Assembly (NCBI GenBank): GCA_007922305.1
Contig: ML677335.1
Location: 41,912,949 to 41,976,948, forward strand
Reading direction: 5' to 3'
DNA: 64,000 bases
Source of the DNA: Dermatemys mawii
Lineage: Eukaryota; Chordata; Testudines; Dermatemydidae
The position numbers and the translations under genes are program-made. Shown piece by piece: positions 22,728 through 33,235 of this stretch; within the stretch, counting starts at the first letter, position 1, and every line of letters starts with the position of its first letter. The notes beneath the pieces are model-generated. The model was not told the DNA's origin and ran no database searches. It worked only from the letters and a program-made list of their open reading frames with translations.

Positions 22728-23190
22728 CCTCATCTATACCCATATATGAGTATAATTAAAGTAGTACAACCCAACTACTGGGGATGCAATTTTATCAATA
22801 TAAGTGTGCTTACACCAGTACAGTTTATTTCTGTACAGGAAGGGGGATAAACTGTATCAGTATAAGGCACATTTACACCATTAAAACAGCATCCACACTA
22901 GGGATTGTACTAGTGCAGGGGTTCTCAAACTGGGGCTCGGGACCCCTCAGGAAGTTGTGAGATTATTATATGGGGGTTTGAAAGCTGTTAGCCTCCAACC
23001 CAAACCCTGCTTTTCCTCCAGCATTTATAAAGGTGTTAAATGTATAAAAACGTGTTTTTAATTTATGGGGGGGAGGGGAGCGCACACTCAGAGGCTTGCT
23101 GTGTAAAAGGGGTCACCAGTACAAAGGTTTGAGAATCACTATACCAGTGTAACTATCAGACCCCTAACCAACAAAAGCAATGTGCGAACC
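22728..23190. mobile_element. Harbinger-type MITE split by a hAT insertion
   Basis: The left side starts AGGCCTCATCTATACCCATA and the right side ends GTGCGAACCAAGCATC, whose complement GATGCTTGGTTCGCAC resembles the GGCTTGGTCTACAC termini of Harbinger MITEs. The interior has repeated TTTACACCA and AGTATAA words. The copy is diverged, so the ends are approximate. Confidence 0.5.
22916..23141. mobile_element. Non-autonomous hAT element
   Basis: A 226 bp insertion opens CAGGGGTTCTCAAACTGGGG and closes with GGTTTGAGAATCACTA, giving inverted ends of about 14 bp. The 8 bp on each side are TACTAGTG (22908-22915) and TACCAGTG (23142-23149), an 8 bp target duplication with one change, as expected for hAT. 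It interrupts the MITE described above. Confidence 0.85.
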
Positions 23191-24332
23191 AAGCATCAGC
23201 AGATGATCTCTCAGTTGGGCAACACAAAAATTTAACTTCCTGACATGTCCTGAGAACTATTAGTTCTCCAGTACCAAACAGATACCTGCAGCTTTGAGAA
23301 AAAGAGAGTTTATATGTTGGAATCCATAATTCAATCCATAATTCATTCCAAAATTGGAATTAAACTGATGTTTTCATCTTAGATTTAAGAGGGAAAAAGA
23401 TGAGGATTTTCCCAAAACTGCTTATTGGTGAATATACTTGACATCCTTTAGCTTTCCAGCTGAGCAAAATCCTTGAAATCTAACTTGGTGAGCAGCTGTT
23501 AAAATATGCATTAAATAATTGTTGTGCACTTTTTAGGGAAGACCTGGGACCCCAGAACCAAACATCTCCCTACTAATCAACAGAAGAACCCAGGACTTTG
23601 AAGCTGTGCCAGTGCTTAAACAGCCCCAGGCTACTTTGAAAGATAGAAAGGGAAGTCTCTGGGTGCTCCTGGCAGAAGAATGTGAGGTTTCAAAGTTTAT
23701 TAACATAGCATTGCAAAACTGCCAACCTGAAGTGTTCCTGGGGAACTATGCAAATTTCAGTAGTTGTCATAACTAAATTGCTATCAATACCGAATGGAAA
23801 AAAAAAAAGTCATCTGTATCAGCTCTCTCTTGCTTTTTGTAGATAATGGTTTCACAAAAACTAAAGAGAAAGAAATTCCCTGGTTTTCACTGGAAAAGTA
23901 AGATGAGGCCTGGTGTAGATATAAGATTTTATTTTTGTTCTTTCTCAAGTGGTAAAAACATGAATAGCCCAAACAGAAAGAAACCTGCTAATTTTCTCCT
24001 GAACAGGAATAATGAACTGAGGTTAATGTACTGAACAAGCTTTAACAGGACAGTGAGAGAGCAGAAAAATTAAACACTAAAAATACTGAAAAAAGAGCAA
24101 CATGCCTCAAGCTACTGCACAAAGCAAACAGATGAAGTGGGACTAATAGCGTAAAGAATATCTCAGGAATGGAGCATTAGGAAAAATGCATGTTATTTTG
24201 ATTGTGAAATGTAATAATTTCGACAGCTCTGAAAAGCTGGTCACAAACGGGCTAGATAACTTCAAAAGCAAGTGTTGCCTTTGAACCCCAAGAGACAACT
24301 TTAACATAGTTTAAAAATAATGTTCAACTTAC

Positions 24333-24630
24333 TTCTACACTGAACATCATTTTTATAACAATGATTGTCTTTCTCCTCTTTGTCCTCCTCTTCCTCCTGG
24401 TTCTGCCTACCAGGTTGATACTGGAATACTTTTCTGATCACAGGCTTTAAGTCGTCATCTTCCCCATCTATCTCACAAGTAGGTTCCAGCTGTGGCATGG
24501 GCCGCTCTTCATCCGAGTGATCAAAGGGCTCATTCAACACCTCTGTGGTTTCAGAAATTGTCTCTGTTGTAACACTACTATTAATCCTTTTGCGTTTACG
24601 ACCCCTTTTCTTTTTCAAGATGAAAGGTCT
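24333..24630 (-). CDS. KAT6B: KAT6B penultimate coding exon
   Basis: This 298 bp exon begins after TTTTTTTAG (acceptor ending at 24631) in phase 0 with [15 protein letters not shown], a basic nuclear-localisation-like stretch. It continues [40 protein letters not shown] and an acidic Glu/Asp-rich end. It closes one base into a codon at a GTAAGT donor (24332). The block [19 protein letters not shown] is a signature shared by KAT6A and KAT6B. This part links the catalytic domain to the acidic region. The phase joins perfectly to the exons on both sides. Confidence 0.95.
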
Positions 24631-26030
24631 CTAAAAAAATAATTCCAAAAAATAGAACGATGAACTGTTAAAGTCCAGAAGGAGTTACCTGTCTTGGTAC
24701 ATAGCAAACAAGTTAATTTGTGTGAAATGCATTTACGATGGTCTAATCTATTTATCAATTTAGAAGTTACCTTACATTACACTTTTAAAACTAGATTAGA
24801 TTTTTACTGCTATATACTAAACCCATACAGTTAAGCAATGAGTGTGAGCCCTCTGAGACAGAATGCACACTGTGGTCTTTGTTTTCTGAAGGTGAAAATT
24901 AATATTCACAGTTTATGGTTAAGCTTCCAGCCTTTACTCTGGTTAAATAAATAAAAATTCACAATAATAGTATATAAAATATTTATGCTTACAAACACCT
25001 GGTTATATACTTAATGGCTCATAATTCGACTAAAAACATTTGCAAGACTCAAATGTACAGCTTATGCTTTTAGATTTCAGGTTCCTTAAAATTATGAAGC
25101 TACTTATAAACAAACAAGCAGAAAAAGATAAACAGCACATTGCCAAGACAAATAGTCCAAGTCTCAAACTTGGTGTAAATAATAGCAATATACTAAAGAA
25201 TGCTACAGTTTAGTGGCTGTAGAAGAGTATGAACAAGTTCAGCTAAAATTTTAATGAGTTATATTTCTGCTGTTACCTATTCATTTCTCAAAGATTCACA
25301 CTTACTGTAAAATTCTCTAATCCAAAATATTCACAATGGGACCCTCACCTGTAACTTCTCACCAAACCAATGTAAATACATGCATTAAGCCAAGTATCTA
25401 AACATTTATGGGTTCTTAAATTATTAAGTTACTAAAAATTCAACATGATTACATAATTTTCAGCAAAAAACAAATATTCAAATTTTAGCAGAATTTAGAG
25501 CGTTTAGTTCTTGGAATAAGAAGGCTCTGTATAAGAAAATGGAAATGTAATATTTCGAGAAACAATTTTTTCTTAAAAAATGCATTTGCTTTATTAACAT
25601 ATCTTGCAAAAGATCTTCTTATCCTGCTAATCTTGTAACAGGAAAAAACACACAATTGATTTGACTCCATCCCAAAAGGGCAAAAAACCCCAAGTGAAGA
25701 TGTGGAAGAACCAATTAAAATGTTTAATCCGTACCAACCCTAAACAGCAGAGGGCAGTCATTAGTTTAAAAATAAATTTAATTCTGATGTTTAGTGCCAT
25801 CCATTTATCATAACAATACGAAAAAGTCAAAAGGAAAACCAAACTGCCAAGAAAACGAACTGGGAAGGGCTCAGTGTGCAAACACAATTCAGATAAAAAA
25901 AAATGAACAGTCTAATGAAAGCTTATAAACAGGAAAAAAAACCCTGCCTTTTTTACATCTTTTTGACAAATATGGTTTGATTGCAATGGACACTGAACAA
26001 CTTTAACTGAAAGTGCTAAAAGCAACATAC
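24631..26030 (-). other. KAT6B: KAT6B intron, nothing recognised
   Basis: AT-rich intron of 1.4 kb between a GTATGT donor at 26030 and the acceptor at 24631. No nameable repeat was seen. Confidence 0.85.
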
Positions 26031-26297
26031 CTTTCTTTTAATGGCCAGTGATTGTGGTTTGGTCAGCCGGGGAGGTGAACTTTGATGATTCCCATCCCCC
26101 TCGTCATCCTCACTGCTTTCTTTAGATTGCTCTGTGGATTGCCCTCGCTCTCCAACCACTGCCACGCTCTCTGGAGATCGCAAGTATTTATTTTTAGATT
26201 GTACTTTTGCAGGTGATTGCCTACTATTAGTTCTTGTGGAGAATATTTCTTGCTCTTCCTTTTCCCAGCAGCTAGCCTGTTCCATCAGACGCTCAGC
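26031..26297 (-). CDS. KAT6B: KAT6B coding exon (post-HAT linker with short acidic run)
   Basis: This 267 bp exon is in phase 0 at both ends (acceptor CCCTTCAG ending at 26298; donor GTATGT from 26030). It encodes 89 residues opening [18 protein letters not shown] and including [17 protein letters not shown] short acidic stretch ([16 protein letters not shown]) comes before [15 protein letters not shown]. As I remember mammalian KAT6B, the acidic stretch there is a run of some forty mostly Glu residues; here it is about ten residues and broken by Gly, Asn and Ser. The flanking residues are conserved, so this looks like a real length difference rather than a wrong exon boundary. Confidence 0.95.
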
Positions 26298-27196
26298 CTG
26301 AAGGGTTGGGGTTAAAATAATGGGTCACTGAAACAGTATTAGCTATATCAAGTTCAGCTAAAGAGTTACAATAAGTTGACCCTGATTAGCACTGCTGCCT
26401 AACCAAGCAACAACATTTCAGCTGAATCATCTAGTAGCTCCTTTACAACAGTTAGGATAACAAACCAAAGAAGATTGCATTTCATGGGATATTTAGCACT
26501 ATTAATGATGCAGCGAATTGATTTAAGTCCTTTAGCACTACATTACATGCCCACTGACATGGATCACTTTAAGCAAGTTCATAAACACAAAGAATCGATT
26601 GACACTGCAGCCTTTGAGCTCTGCACCAAATCTGATCTGATTCCATGCTCCTAGCCTACTTCAGGAGCATAAATACAATTTCATAACAAGTGAGACAGGT
26701 TTAAGATTTCATATTCATTTTCCAAATCTTACTGTACAATTTCCAAAAACTCTGAGTTATAAGTGATTAGTGCTAAAGTGACAGAGTCTTGTAGCACCTT
26801 AAAGACTAACGGATCTTAGGGATCATAAGCTTTCGTGGGCTAAGACCCACTTCATTAGATGAAGTGGGTCTTAGCCCACGTTAGGAATCATAAGCTTTTG
26901 TGGGCTAAGATCCACTTCATCTGATGAAGTGCGTCTTAGTCCATGAAAGCTTATGATCCCTAAGATCTGTTAGTCTATAAGGTGCTACAAGACTCTTTGT
27001 CACTTTTGCAGATCCAGACTAACACGGCTACCCCTCTGATACTAGTGCTGAAGTGTTTTACACAAGCAGTGTTCCCCATAACTAAGATGTGACAATGTTA
27101 AACAATGCAATATTTAAGACAGCCTACTACTGAATGGTAAAAACTGGAGAAGAAATCTGAAGGAAAGGAATTCAGACCAACAGTATATGATGTTAC
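26298..27196 (-). other. KAT6B: KAT6B intron with a Penelope-like tail insertion
   Basis: The intron lies between a GTAACA donor (27196) and the acceptor at 26298. The only recognisable content is the palindromic Penelope-like fragment at 26781-27042. Confidence 0.85.
26781..27042. mobile_element. Palindromic Penelope-like element tail with 13 bp target duplication
   Basis: The fragment consists only of the non-coding tail of a Penelope-like element, arranged as inverted copies. GAGTCTTGTAGCACCTTAAA near 26785 returns inverted as a GGTGCTACAAGACTC end near 26995. CATAAGCTTTCGTGGGCTAA and ACCCACTTCAT words alternate in direction between them. The right side ends CAGACTAACACGGCTACCCC, the usual family terminus. 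TAGTGCTAAAGTG (26768-26780) and TAGTGCTGAAGTG (27043-27055) flank it, a 13 bp target duplication with one change. The whole inverted structure therefore inserted once. Confidence 0.85.
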
Positions 27197-27356
27197 CTCT
27201 TTTTCAGCTTCCCTCTCTTCTTCAGAAACCGCAGCATTAGAAACAAGCAGTGGAGTCCATCTCAAACTTTCAGGATCTACTTCATTGATGCGTGGATTAG
27301 CTTTCAGTTTCTCCATGTGGCTTGAGATCAGTTTTTCCCTTCTAATTATTACAAAT
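27197..27356 (-). CDS. KAT6B: KAT6B coding exon (end of MYST domain)
   Basis: This 160 bp exon starts after TTGAATTCTAG (acceptor ending at 27357) with the last base of a split Arg codon and ends in phase 0 at a GTAACA donor (27196). It encodes [18 protein letters not shown], then [20 protein letters not shown] and [10 protein letters not shown]. The VIIRREKL and DPxxLRWTP segments are the characteristic end of the MYST acetyltransferase domain. No frame break is present. Confidence 0.95.
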
Positions 27357-27844
27357 CTAGAATTCAAAAAGGATTTTTGATGTTAGAAAAATATCAAAAT
27401 AAAGCAAAACAATCTCACATCTTAAACCCTGAATAACTATTTTGGAAAATAGAGGTATGAATAAAAATACAGAGGGAGATGGAGAGCACTATACACACAT
27501 TAATATATCTTACATGTATGCAGGAGAAATATCACTCATGCTGGTGTTTTTCATCAGAACAAAAATGAGCATAATAGTTTACAAGATAAAAAAACAGGTA
27601 TTAACGGGATTAAACAGGGAAAAGGAGAGAAAAGAGAATGCTCCTGCAGCAGTAGATATTTACAGATGTGTGGAAGATGTCTGAGCACGGATCCCTGTGC
27701 CATCTTTCCCGTTCCTGGACCATGGTGCTTAAAACTGGGAAAGTTAGTGACTAGAGTATCAGTTCTGTAAACTGGATATGATTGGGCAGGAAAGCAAATC
27801 AGATATACAGGTATTCTAATAAAAGAAACAAACAAAGAACAAAT

Positions 27845-28215
27845 AAATACATAAGAATGACCATATGGGTCAGACCAATGATCCATCTAGTCCAGTACCC
27901 TGGCTTCCGATAGTGGCCAATGCCAGATGCTTCAGTGTGAATGAACAGAGCTGAGCAATTTTGAGTGCTCTATCCCTTATCATCCAGTCCCAGCTTCTGG
28001 CACTTGGGAGTTTAGGGACACCACGAGTATGGGGTTGCGTCCCTCACCATCCTGGCTAACAGCCATTGATGGAGCTATCCTCCATTATCTTATCTAATTC
28101 TTTTCTGAACTCAGTTTTACTTTTGGTCTTCATCACAACCCTTGGCAATGAGTTCCATACTAATACCTATTCATTCCACTCAATTAAGGAATTTTATCTC
28201 ATGGTTTGTTCTCAT
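27845..28215 (-). mobile_element. CR1 LINE 3' fragment, reverse orientation
   Basis: The sequence runs ATAAGAATGACCATATGGGT, then GTCAGACCAATGATCCATCT, GCCAATGCCAGATGCTTCAG and GCTAACAGCCATTGATGGA. This order is that of a common reptile CR1 subfamily read anti-sense. Only the 3' part remains and the coding region is broken. Confidence 0.8.
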
Positions 28216-28550
28216 GTAAGTTGTATTTTAATTTGCTGCATGATTGTTGGAGACTGTGTGGCCTAAAATACAAAACAACGCACAGAAGACAAAAATATAA
28301 ACCATCAGAATATTTGGGGACTGTCATGGTTCCCTTCCTGAGCACAAGCAAACTCTTAACTTCCTTTAACAAACCTTCTCTCCAAAGAACTTGCATGCTG
28401 TGTCAGACATTGCAAAGCAGAACGTTATAATCCTAAATTATGCCCTACCAGGATTGGCAAAATCAAGGCCAAAGATCAAGAATATTCAAAATAAAGGACT
28501 TTACCATTGGCTCTCCTCCTATGAAGGAGAATGCATGCTTAGTTTCTATG

Positions 28551-28842
28551 TAGTGCTGCCAACTTTTGTGATTTTATTGCAAATCTTGTGATTTTAGCAT
28601 CATTTTTAAAGCTCCAGCTCCTGGAATCATGAGACTCAAATGACTAGCCATCATAGTTGCAGAGAATAGCTTGTAAAGTGAATGCACTCTAACAGCTCAG
28701 AAACCAGACGACAAAGCATAAGAACCTCAAAAAAACATTTTTATATATTTGAAAAAAACAACCTTATTTTGAAGCCGATCTCTTATTTTGGTGATGGACT
28801 CATGATTTTTTTTTTTGGAAATGCTTGAGGTTGGTAATACTG
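28551..28842. mobile_element. Short hAT-like repeat
   Basis: It opens TAGTGCTGCCAACTTTTGTG and closes GAGGTTGGTAATACTG, giving inverted ends of about 13 bp with mismatches. The interior includes CAAATCTTGTGATTTTAGCA and CTCCAGCTCCTGGAATCATG, which recur in a known abundant amniote repeat (from memory). No clear 8 bp duplication is visible. Confidence 0.5.
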
Positions 28843-28989
28843 CCTACAGCAAAATGTACATCTGTTACTGAGTCCACAGTCACTGCCTTCTTCCTTGCTT
28901 TGTAGGATACATTTTCTCAGCAATCACTGTTCCTTCACCAACTAGTTTAGCACACTTCTCGTTTCTGAAGCTGAAATTTTCAAAAGCGT

Positions 28990-29275
28990 TTAAGGCTTAC
29001 TTATGCTACAAGGACTATACTAGCATGGCTCTAGTGTCACAGCTATACTGGCATAACCCCATAGTGTAGATACAGCCTACATCAATGGAAAGCTTTTTTC
29101 TCTCTGTGTAGGAACACCCCTTCTCCAAGCGACTGTAGCTAAGTTGACAGAAGCATTCTTTCATTGACCTAGCTGCATTGACACCAGGGGTCAGGTCAGC
29201 ATAGTCATGTCACTCAAGAGTGTGGATTTTTTACATCTCTGAATGATACAGCTAAGTCGATCTAAAATGGAGAAC
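28990..29275. mobile_element. Harbinger-type MITE, diverged
   Basis: AT-rich block with CAGCTATACTGGCATAACCC and CATAGTGTAGATACAGCCTA words and a right part with GACCTAGCTGCATTGACAC and ACAGCTAAGTCGATC. This vocabulary matches the short Harbinger MITEs of reptiles. The ends are uncertain. Confidence 0.45.
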
Positions 29276-29858
29276 TGGCTCATGAGATGCAGAAGCACAG
29301 GTCCCACTGAAAATTAATAAGACTTGTGTCTTAGATCAGTTAGGCCTTTTGATAATTCTACCCTAAATGCTAAATCTAAATTTTTCAATCAAGGGTACAT
29401 GTTACAAGCACTACTAAAGATTTCTATAAATGAAAGCAAATAAAGAAAAATACTCTATTGTTTTGCTTTCTCTGTGCATCTGCCTGAACTTGTATATAGT
29501 CAGTTAGGCTCCCTTGTTTGCCTCTCTTTCACACAATATTCAGAGGAGAAACCCTTTTTTCTTTCGTGAGTGGGGTGGGAGGGACTAGAAAACATGCTTG
29601 TAAAACAATGAAAGTCAGTGAGGGAACTCTGGTGTGGGTATGCTATCTGAAACTACCTTCAGTTTCAAAACAGGTGTTGGCAGGATTTTCAAGTTGCAGT
29701 CCCTTCTAAGGCAGTGACTATCACCATTAAGCCTTCATAGAGGTCTATGCAAAGTACACTAGTTTTTTCCTACGGTAAAGGGTACTCTCAACGAATAAAG
29801 CTACAATGAATATTTTTGACTTCATAAGTACTCTCCAAATGATGTATGCTTTACTGAC

Positions 29859-30090
29859 CTGTCTTCCCTCCTGTCTATCATGCTGTGCTGCTGCAGGGTT
29901 GTGGCAATATCATGTGGACACATTCCAGTGGCTCGGCTCATTCCCTTGATGCTGATATGTTTTTCATGGTGGCAATAAAGGTATTCTAATACCACACTTT
30001 TCCAATAGGCCAAGTATGAGAGACGACCCAGATCAGACAGCGGCTTTTCAGGGGATCCTGCTTGTCCCTCTCTTCTAGAAAGTAAATAAC
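29859..30090 (-). CDS. KAT6B: KAT6B coding exon (C-terminal part of MYST HAT domain)
   Basis: This 232 bp exon starts after CCCTCTGTTAG (acceptor ending at 30091). Its first two bases complete a split Ser codon, and it ends two bases into an Arg codon at a GTCAGT donor (29858). It encodes [20 protein letters not shown], then [18 protein letters not shown], and ends near [17 protein letters not shown] is the invariant MYST motif that follows the acetyl-CoA-binding loop. The loop itself and the catalytic Cys/Glu region are expected in the next upstream exon, beyond what I can find in this window. The donor phase joins exactly to the exon at 27356. Confidence 0.96.
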
Positions 30091-32374
30091 CTAACAGAGG
30101 GAAGAGAAAGAACATTTTATTGAACCAACTCACCTTGAGAATTTAGAACATGTCCTATCAGAGAGACAATACATAACAGACATGTCAATATGACCACACG
30201 CTATGAAAACAAGAGAAAGATTCAGCTGAAAAAAAAGGCAGAAAATGCTGTCTTTCCCTGTTCCAGTAGCATCTAAAATGGTTTTGTGCGCCTTGTTTTT
30301 CTCAATTCCTCATAGCAAACCTCAGATTCATTTGTGTGGTATCAGCATTTCAAACCTGCATCAAAAATGTTTTAATCATGGAAAAAATAATTTTTCAGGA
30401 GAGTAACTTCAACATACACACTGACATTTAGATGGTTTCTTGCAAATACTGGAAATCAGGAGATAACATGGAAGTCCTAATATGGCACCATCACGGGGTG
30501 TATTGACAGCTGTGTATTATTATCAAAGAGGTCACCTTGACTAAAATGCAATAAGCGATGTACAGTATAACTTGTGGGTTAACCTGAACTTGTGGTAAGT
30601 ATTTTTTAAAATGCCACCTCCTGTAAGTCAGCTGTAAGAACATTCAGCTAGCTCGTGTTTTAGATCATCCACGGTAATTACCCTATTTTGCAGTATAATA
30701 CAATAATCCTGTTCAAAAATGTCTTCCTCTATATATACACCATGTAGGTCTTCATGGGATAATCTAGGCTAGTCCTTTAGCTCACCTCAATTTTGAGAAG
30801 CTTTAAATTATAAAACAGAGCAAACCTGCTTAAACATAGTGGAAAAAAAATCTGGAAGCTGCTGTTGTAATTAAAATCTACTTATAGAGAAGAAATGGTA
30901 TAAACTAATGATGTCTACCTTTCCCTGATTAAATATTCCTTTAGTTTCACCTTTATGAACACTATTCAAATGCAGATCTTAAATAGCAGATACCCATATT
31001 TATGAAATTATATGGCTCAGAATGTGTCAAACTAGAAATCACAAGCACTGCTAATTCTCTTTCTTACAAATAACTTTCTAAAATGGTTTGATGCATTAAA
31101 CTTCAAAATCGAGTCCAAATTTCATTTCTTTAAATCTCAAAGCTCACTGCAAATGCACCTTTACCTTAGCCAACTTTGAGTATCCCAAGATAAAAGTCAG
31201 CATATGCCCCATTACATGTCTGATTTCTCCCCTCCCCCATTTTAATAATGTTTTTCACTATAAATTAAAGCCAGGTGGTTAACATTTTGGTTAGCGAAAT
31301 ACAGCCTCTCTTATGGACTTAATTCCTCATTTTTCTGCATACTTTATGTTCTTCAAATCAATATTTTATAATGTGAAACAATTATCTTTATTTTTCTTCT
31401 GTTGTTGTCCCCATCAGGGCTGACAATTGGAAAGTTTATCTACTCTGATCACTCTGTCGCCTCTGGACCACAAAATGTCAATAATACAGAAAGGCAGACA
31501 TGTCATTACACGCAAGATGATCAGTAACACTGTGGGTGTCGTTAAATATTATTCAGATATCTACTAGTCTGTTAATAAAAGGATTTATGAATAATAAAGC
31601 CTACAAGTGCATTGGGAGGAAAGTTGCCCCACAGGAAATGTAAAGTCTGCTTATACCTATGGAAACCATGAAGAAACTCGAGTCAGTACAACTTGTTCTA
31701 TTTACCACATAATTGCCATCTTACATATTGCTACTTAAGCTTACTGCAGTGAGGAGCCTATAACAATATACCCATTATATATGGTAGTGCCTTATAAAGT
31801 CTGTTGACTAAGATACATTTCCTAACAAGTTAAACCACTGTGCACACAGAAGACACTGGTCTTCATGTTCTAAGACTGATTGCATTTGGTCATTGTATAC
31901 TGGCTAAGTTGAAGACTAAGAATAAATATCTTACTTCAAACTTTGTGGTACACCACAGCTCCTCTTTGCACCTGTACATTCTGGAAAATTTTGAGGAAAA
32001 TTTTAGTTCCAACTGATAAAAATTCAAACCCAACTTACTTATGCTGTAAAGTAAGACTAACTTTGTATTTAATGTGTACTAGATATCACTGCTAATCACA
32101 CAGAGTGTGAATTTGCAGTATAAGAAATGGTAGGATGGTTTTAAATACAGGCAGAAGGAGCATCTTGGTTTGTACAAGAATAAGAAGTGTCCCATAACAC
32201 AGAGACGGAAACTGGTTAAATTATCAAGTTATTTGAAATCATCAATTAATGCCATAACTTGCAAAGACACTCAGACACAATCTTTTATGTTGTTTTGCTT
32301 TTACTAACTTCATGCCATATATTATGGTGTTACTGCTCAGTGTATACTCTCCCAAAGTATCTTTGCATATCATT

Positions 32375-32595
32375 ATGGTTGTGTGGCCTAGTGAATAAAG
32401 AACTAGACTGGGATTCAGGAAACTCAGTTTCCATTCCCAGCTCTGCCACTGGCTTGCTGGGTGACCATGGGTAAGTTATTTAACCTGCGTGTCTCCACTT
32501 CACCCCATCTGTAAAATGGGGATGATTACCTCCTTCATAAAGCACTCTGAGAACTACTGTTGCAAAGCACTACATAAGAGCGAGGCATTACTTAC
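32375..32595 (+). repeat. MIR SINE, nearly full length
   Basis: The tRNA-related head (GGCCTAGTGAATAAAGAACT) is followed by CCAGCTCTGCCACTGGCTTG, then GTGACCATGGGTAAGTTATT, CCCCATCTGTAAAATGGGGA and CATAAAGCACTCTGAGAACT. The order and spacing match the MIR consensus throughout, making it the best MIR copy in the window. Confidence 0.88.
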
Positions 32596-32789
32596 TGCTA
32601 GATCACTATAAACCTTACAATTTCACCAATTTATACTCTGGAGCACAGGCTTCTTCTGTTTGCTACATATTCATACTCCCAGAACCTCCTACTATAACGT
32701 TGTCTACATTAGGGACTTATTAATTACACCCATTCCAGTGTAACTAATATGGAGGTAGCACCACTGTGAATTTCCCCCCTAAAATTCTG

Positions 32790-33235
32790 CAGTATGCATA
32801 TAGTAAAATGATAAAAAGTTTAGAAAACTTGACTTATGAGGAAAGGTTTAAAAATCTGGGCATACTTAGTCTTAAGAAAAGAAGACAGAGGAGAAGGGGG
32901 ACTGATAAATCTTCAAATATGGTAAGAACTGTTATAAAAGAGGACCATGATGAACTGTTCTCCATGTCCACTGAAAGTATGAAAAGAAGCAAGTGACTTA
33001 CTGCAGCAAAGCAGATTTAGGGCAAATATTAGGAAACTTTCTAACTATAAGGGTAGTTAAGCACTGGAATAAGGGAGGTTGTGGAATCCTTGTCACTTCA
33101 AGTTTTTAAGAACCGGTTAGACAGACACTTGCCAAGGATGGTCTAGAAGTATTAGGTCCTGCCGGAGCACAGGGGATGGATTAGATGACCACTCGTGGTC
33201 TCTTTGAGACCTACATTTCTATGGTTCTATGGCCT
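32790..33235 (+). mobile_element. CR1 LINE 3' end
   Basis: The left part encodes the CR1 reverse-transcriptase C-terminus (ENLTYEERFKNLGILSLKKR). The right part is the 3' tail: GTTGTGGAATCCTTGTCACT, GGATGGATTAGATGACCACT, then the terminal ATTTCTATGGTTCTATGG repeat. The frame is broken after about 75 codons. The copy is 5' truncated. Confidence 0.85.

Larger units (their letters stand above)
21780..24332 (-). other. KAT6B: KAT6B intron with nested small transposons
   Basis: The intron is bounded on the - strand by a GTAAGT donor (24332 leftwards) and a CCCAAAG acceptor (ending at 21780). Apart from the MITE and hAT at 22.7-23.2 kb I recognise nothing in it. Confidence 0.85.
27357..29858 (-). 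other. KAT6B: KAT6B intron with CR1, hAT and MITE copies
   Basis: The intron is bounded by a GTCAGT donor (29858) and the acceptor at 27357. It carries an anti-sense CR1 fragment, a short hAT-like repeat and a MITE, listed separately. The remainder is unrecognised AT-rich sequence. Confidence 0.85.

Noticed and set aside
26781..27042. Alternating repeats that might suggest a CRISPR-like array
   Set aside because: Units are inverted rather than direct, lack unique spacers and match a Penelope-like tail in a vertebrate intron.
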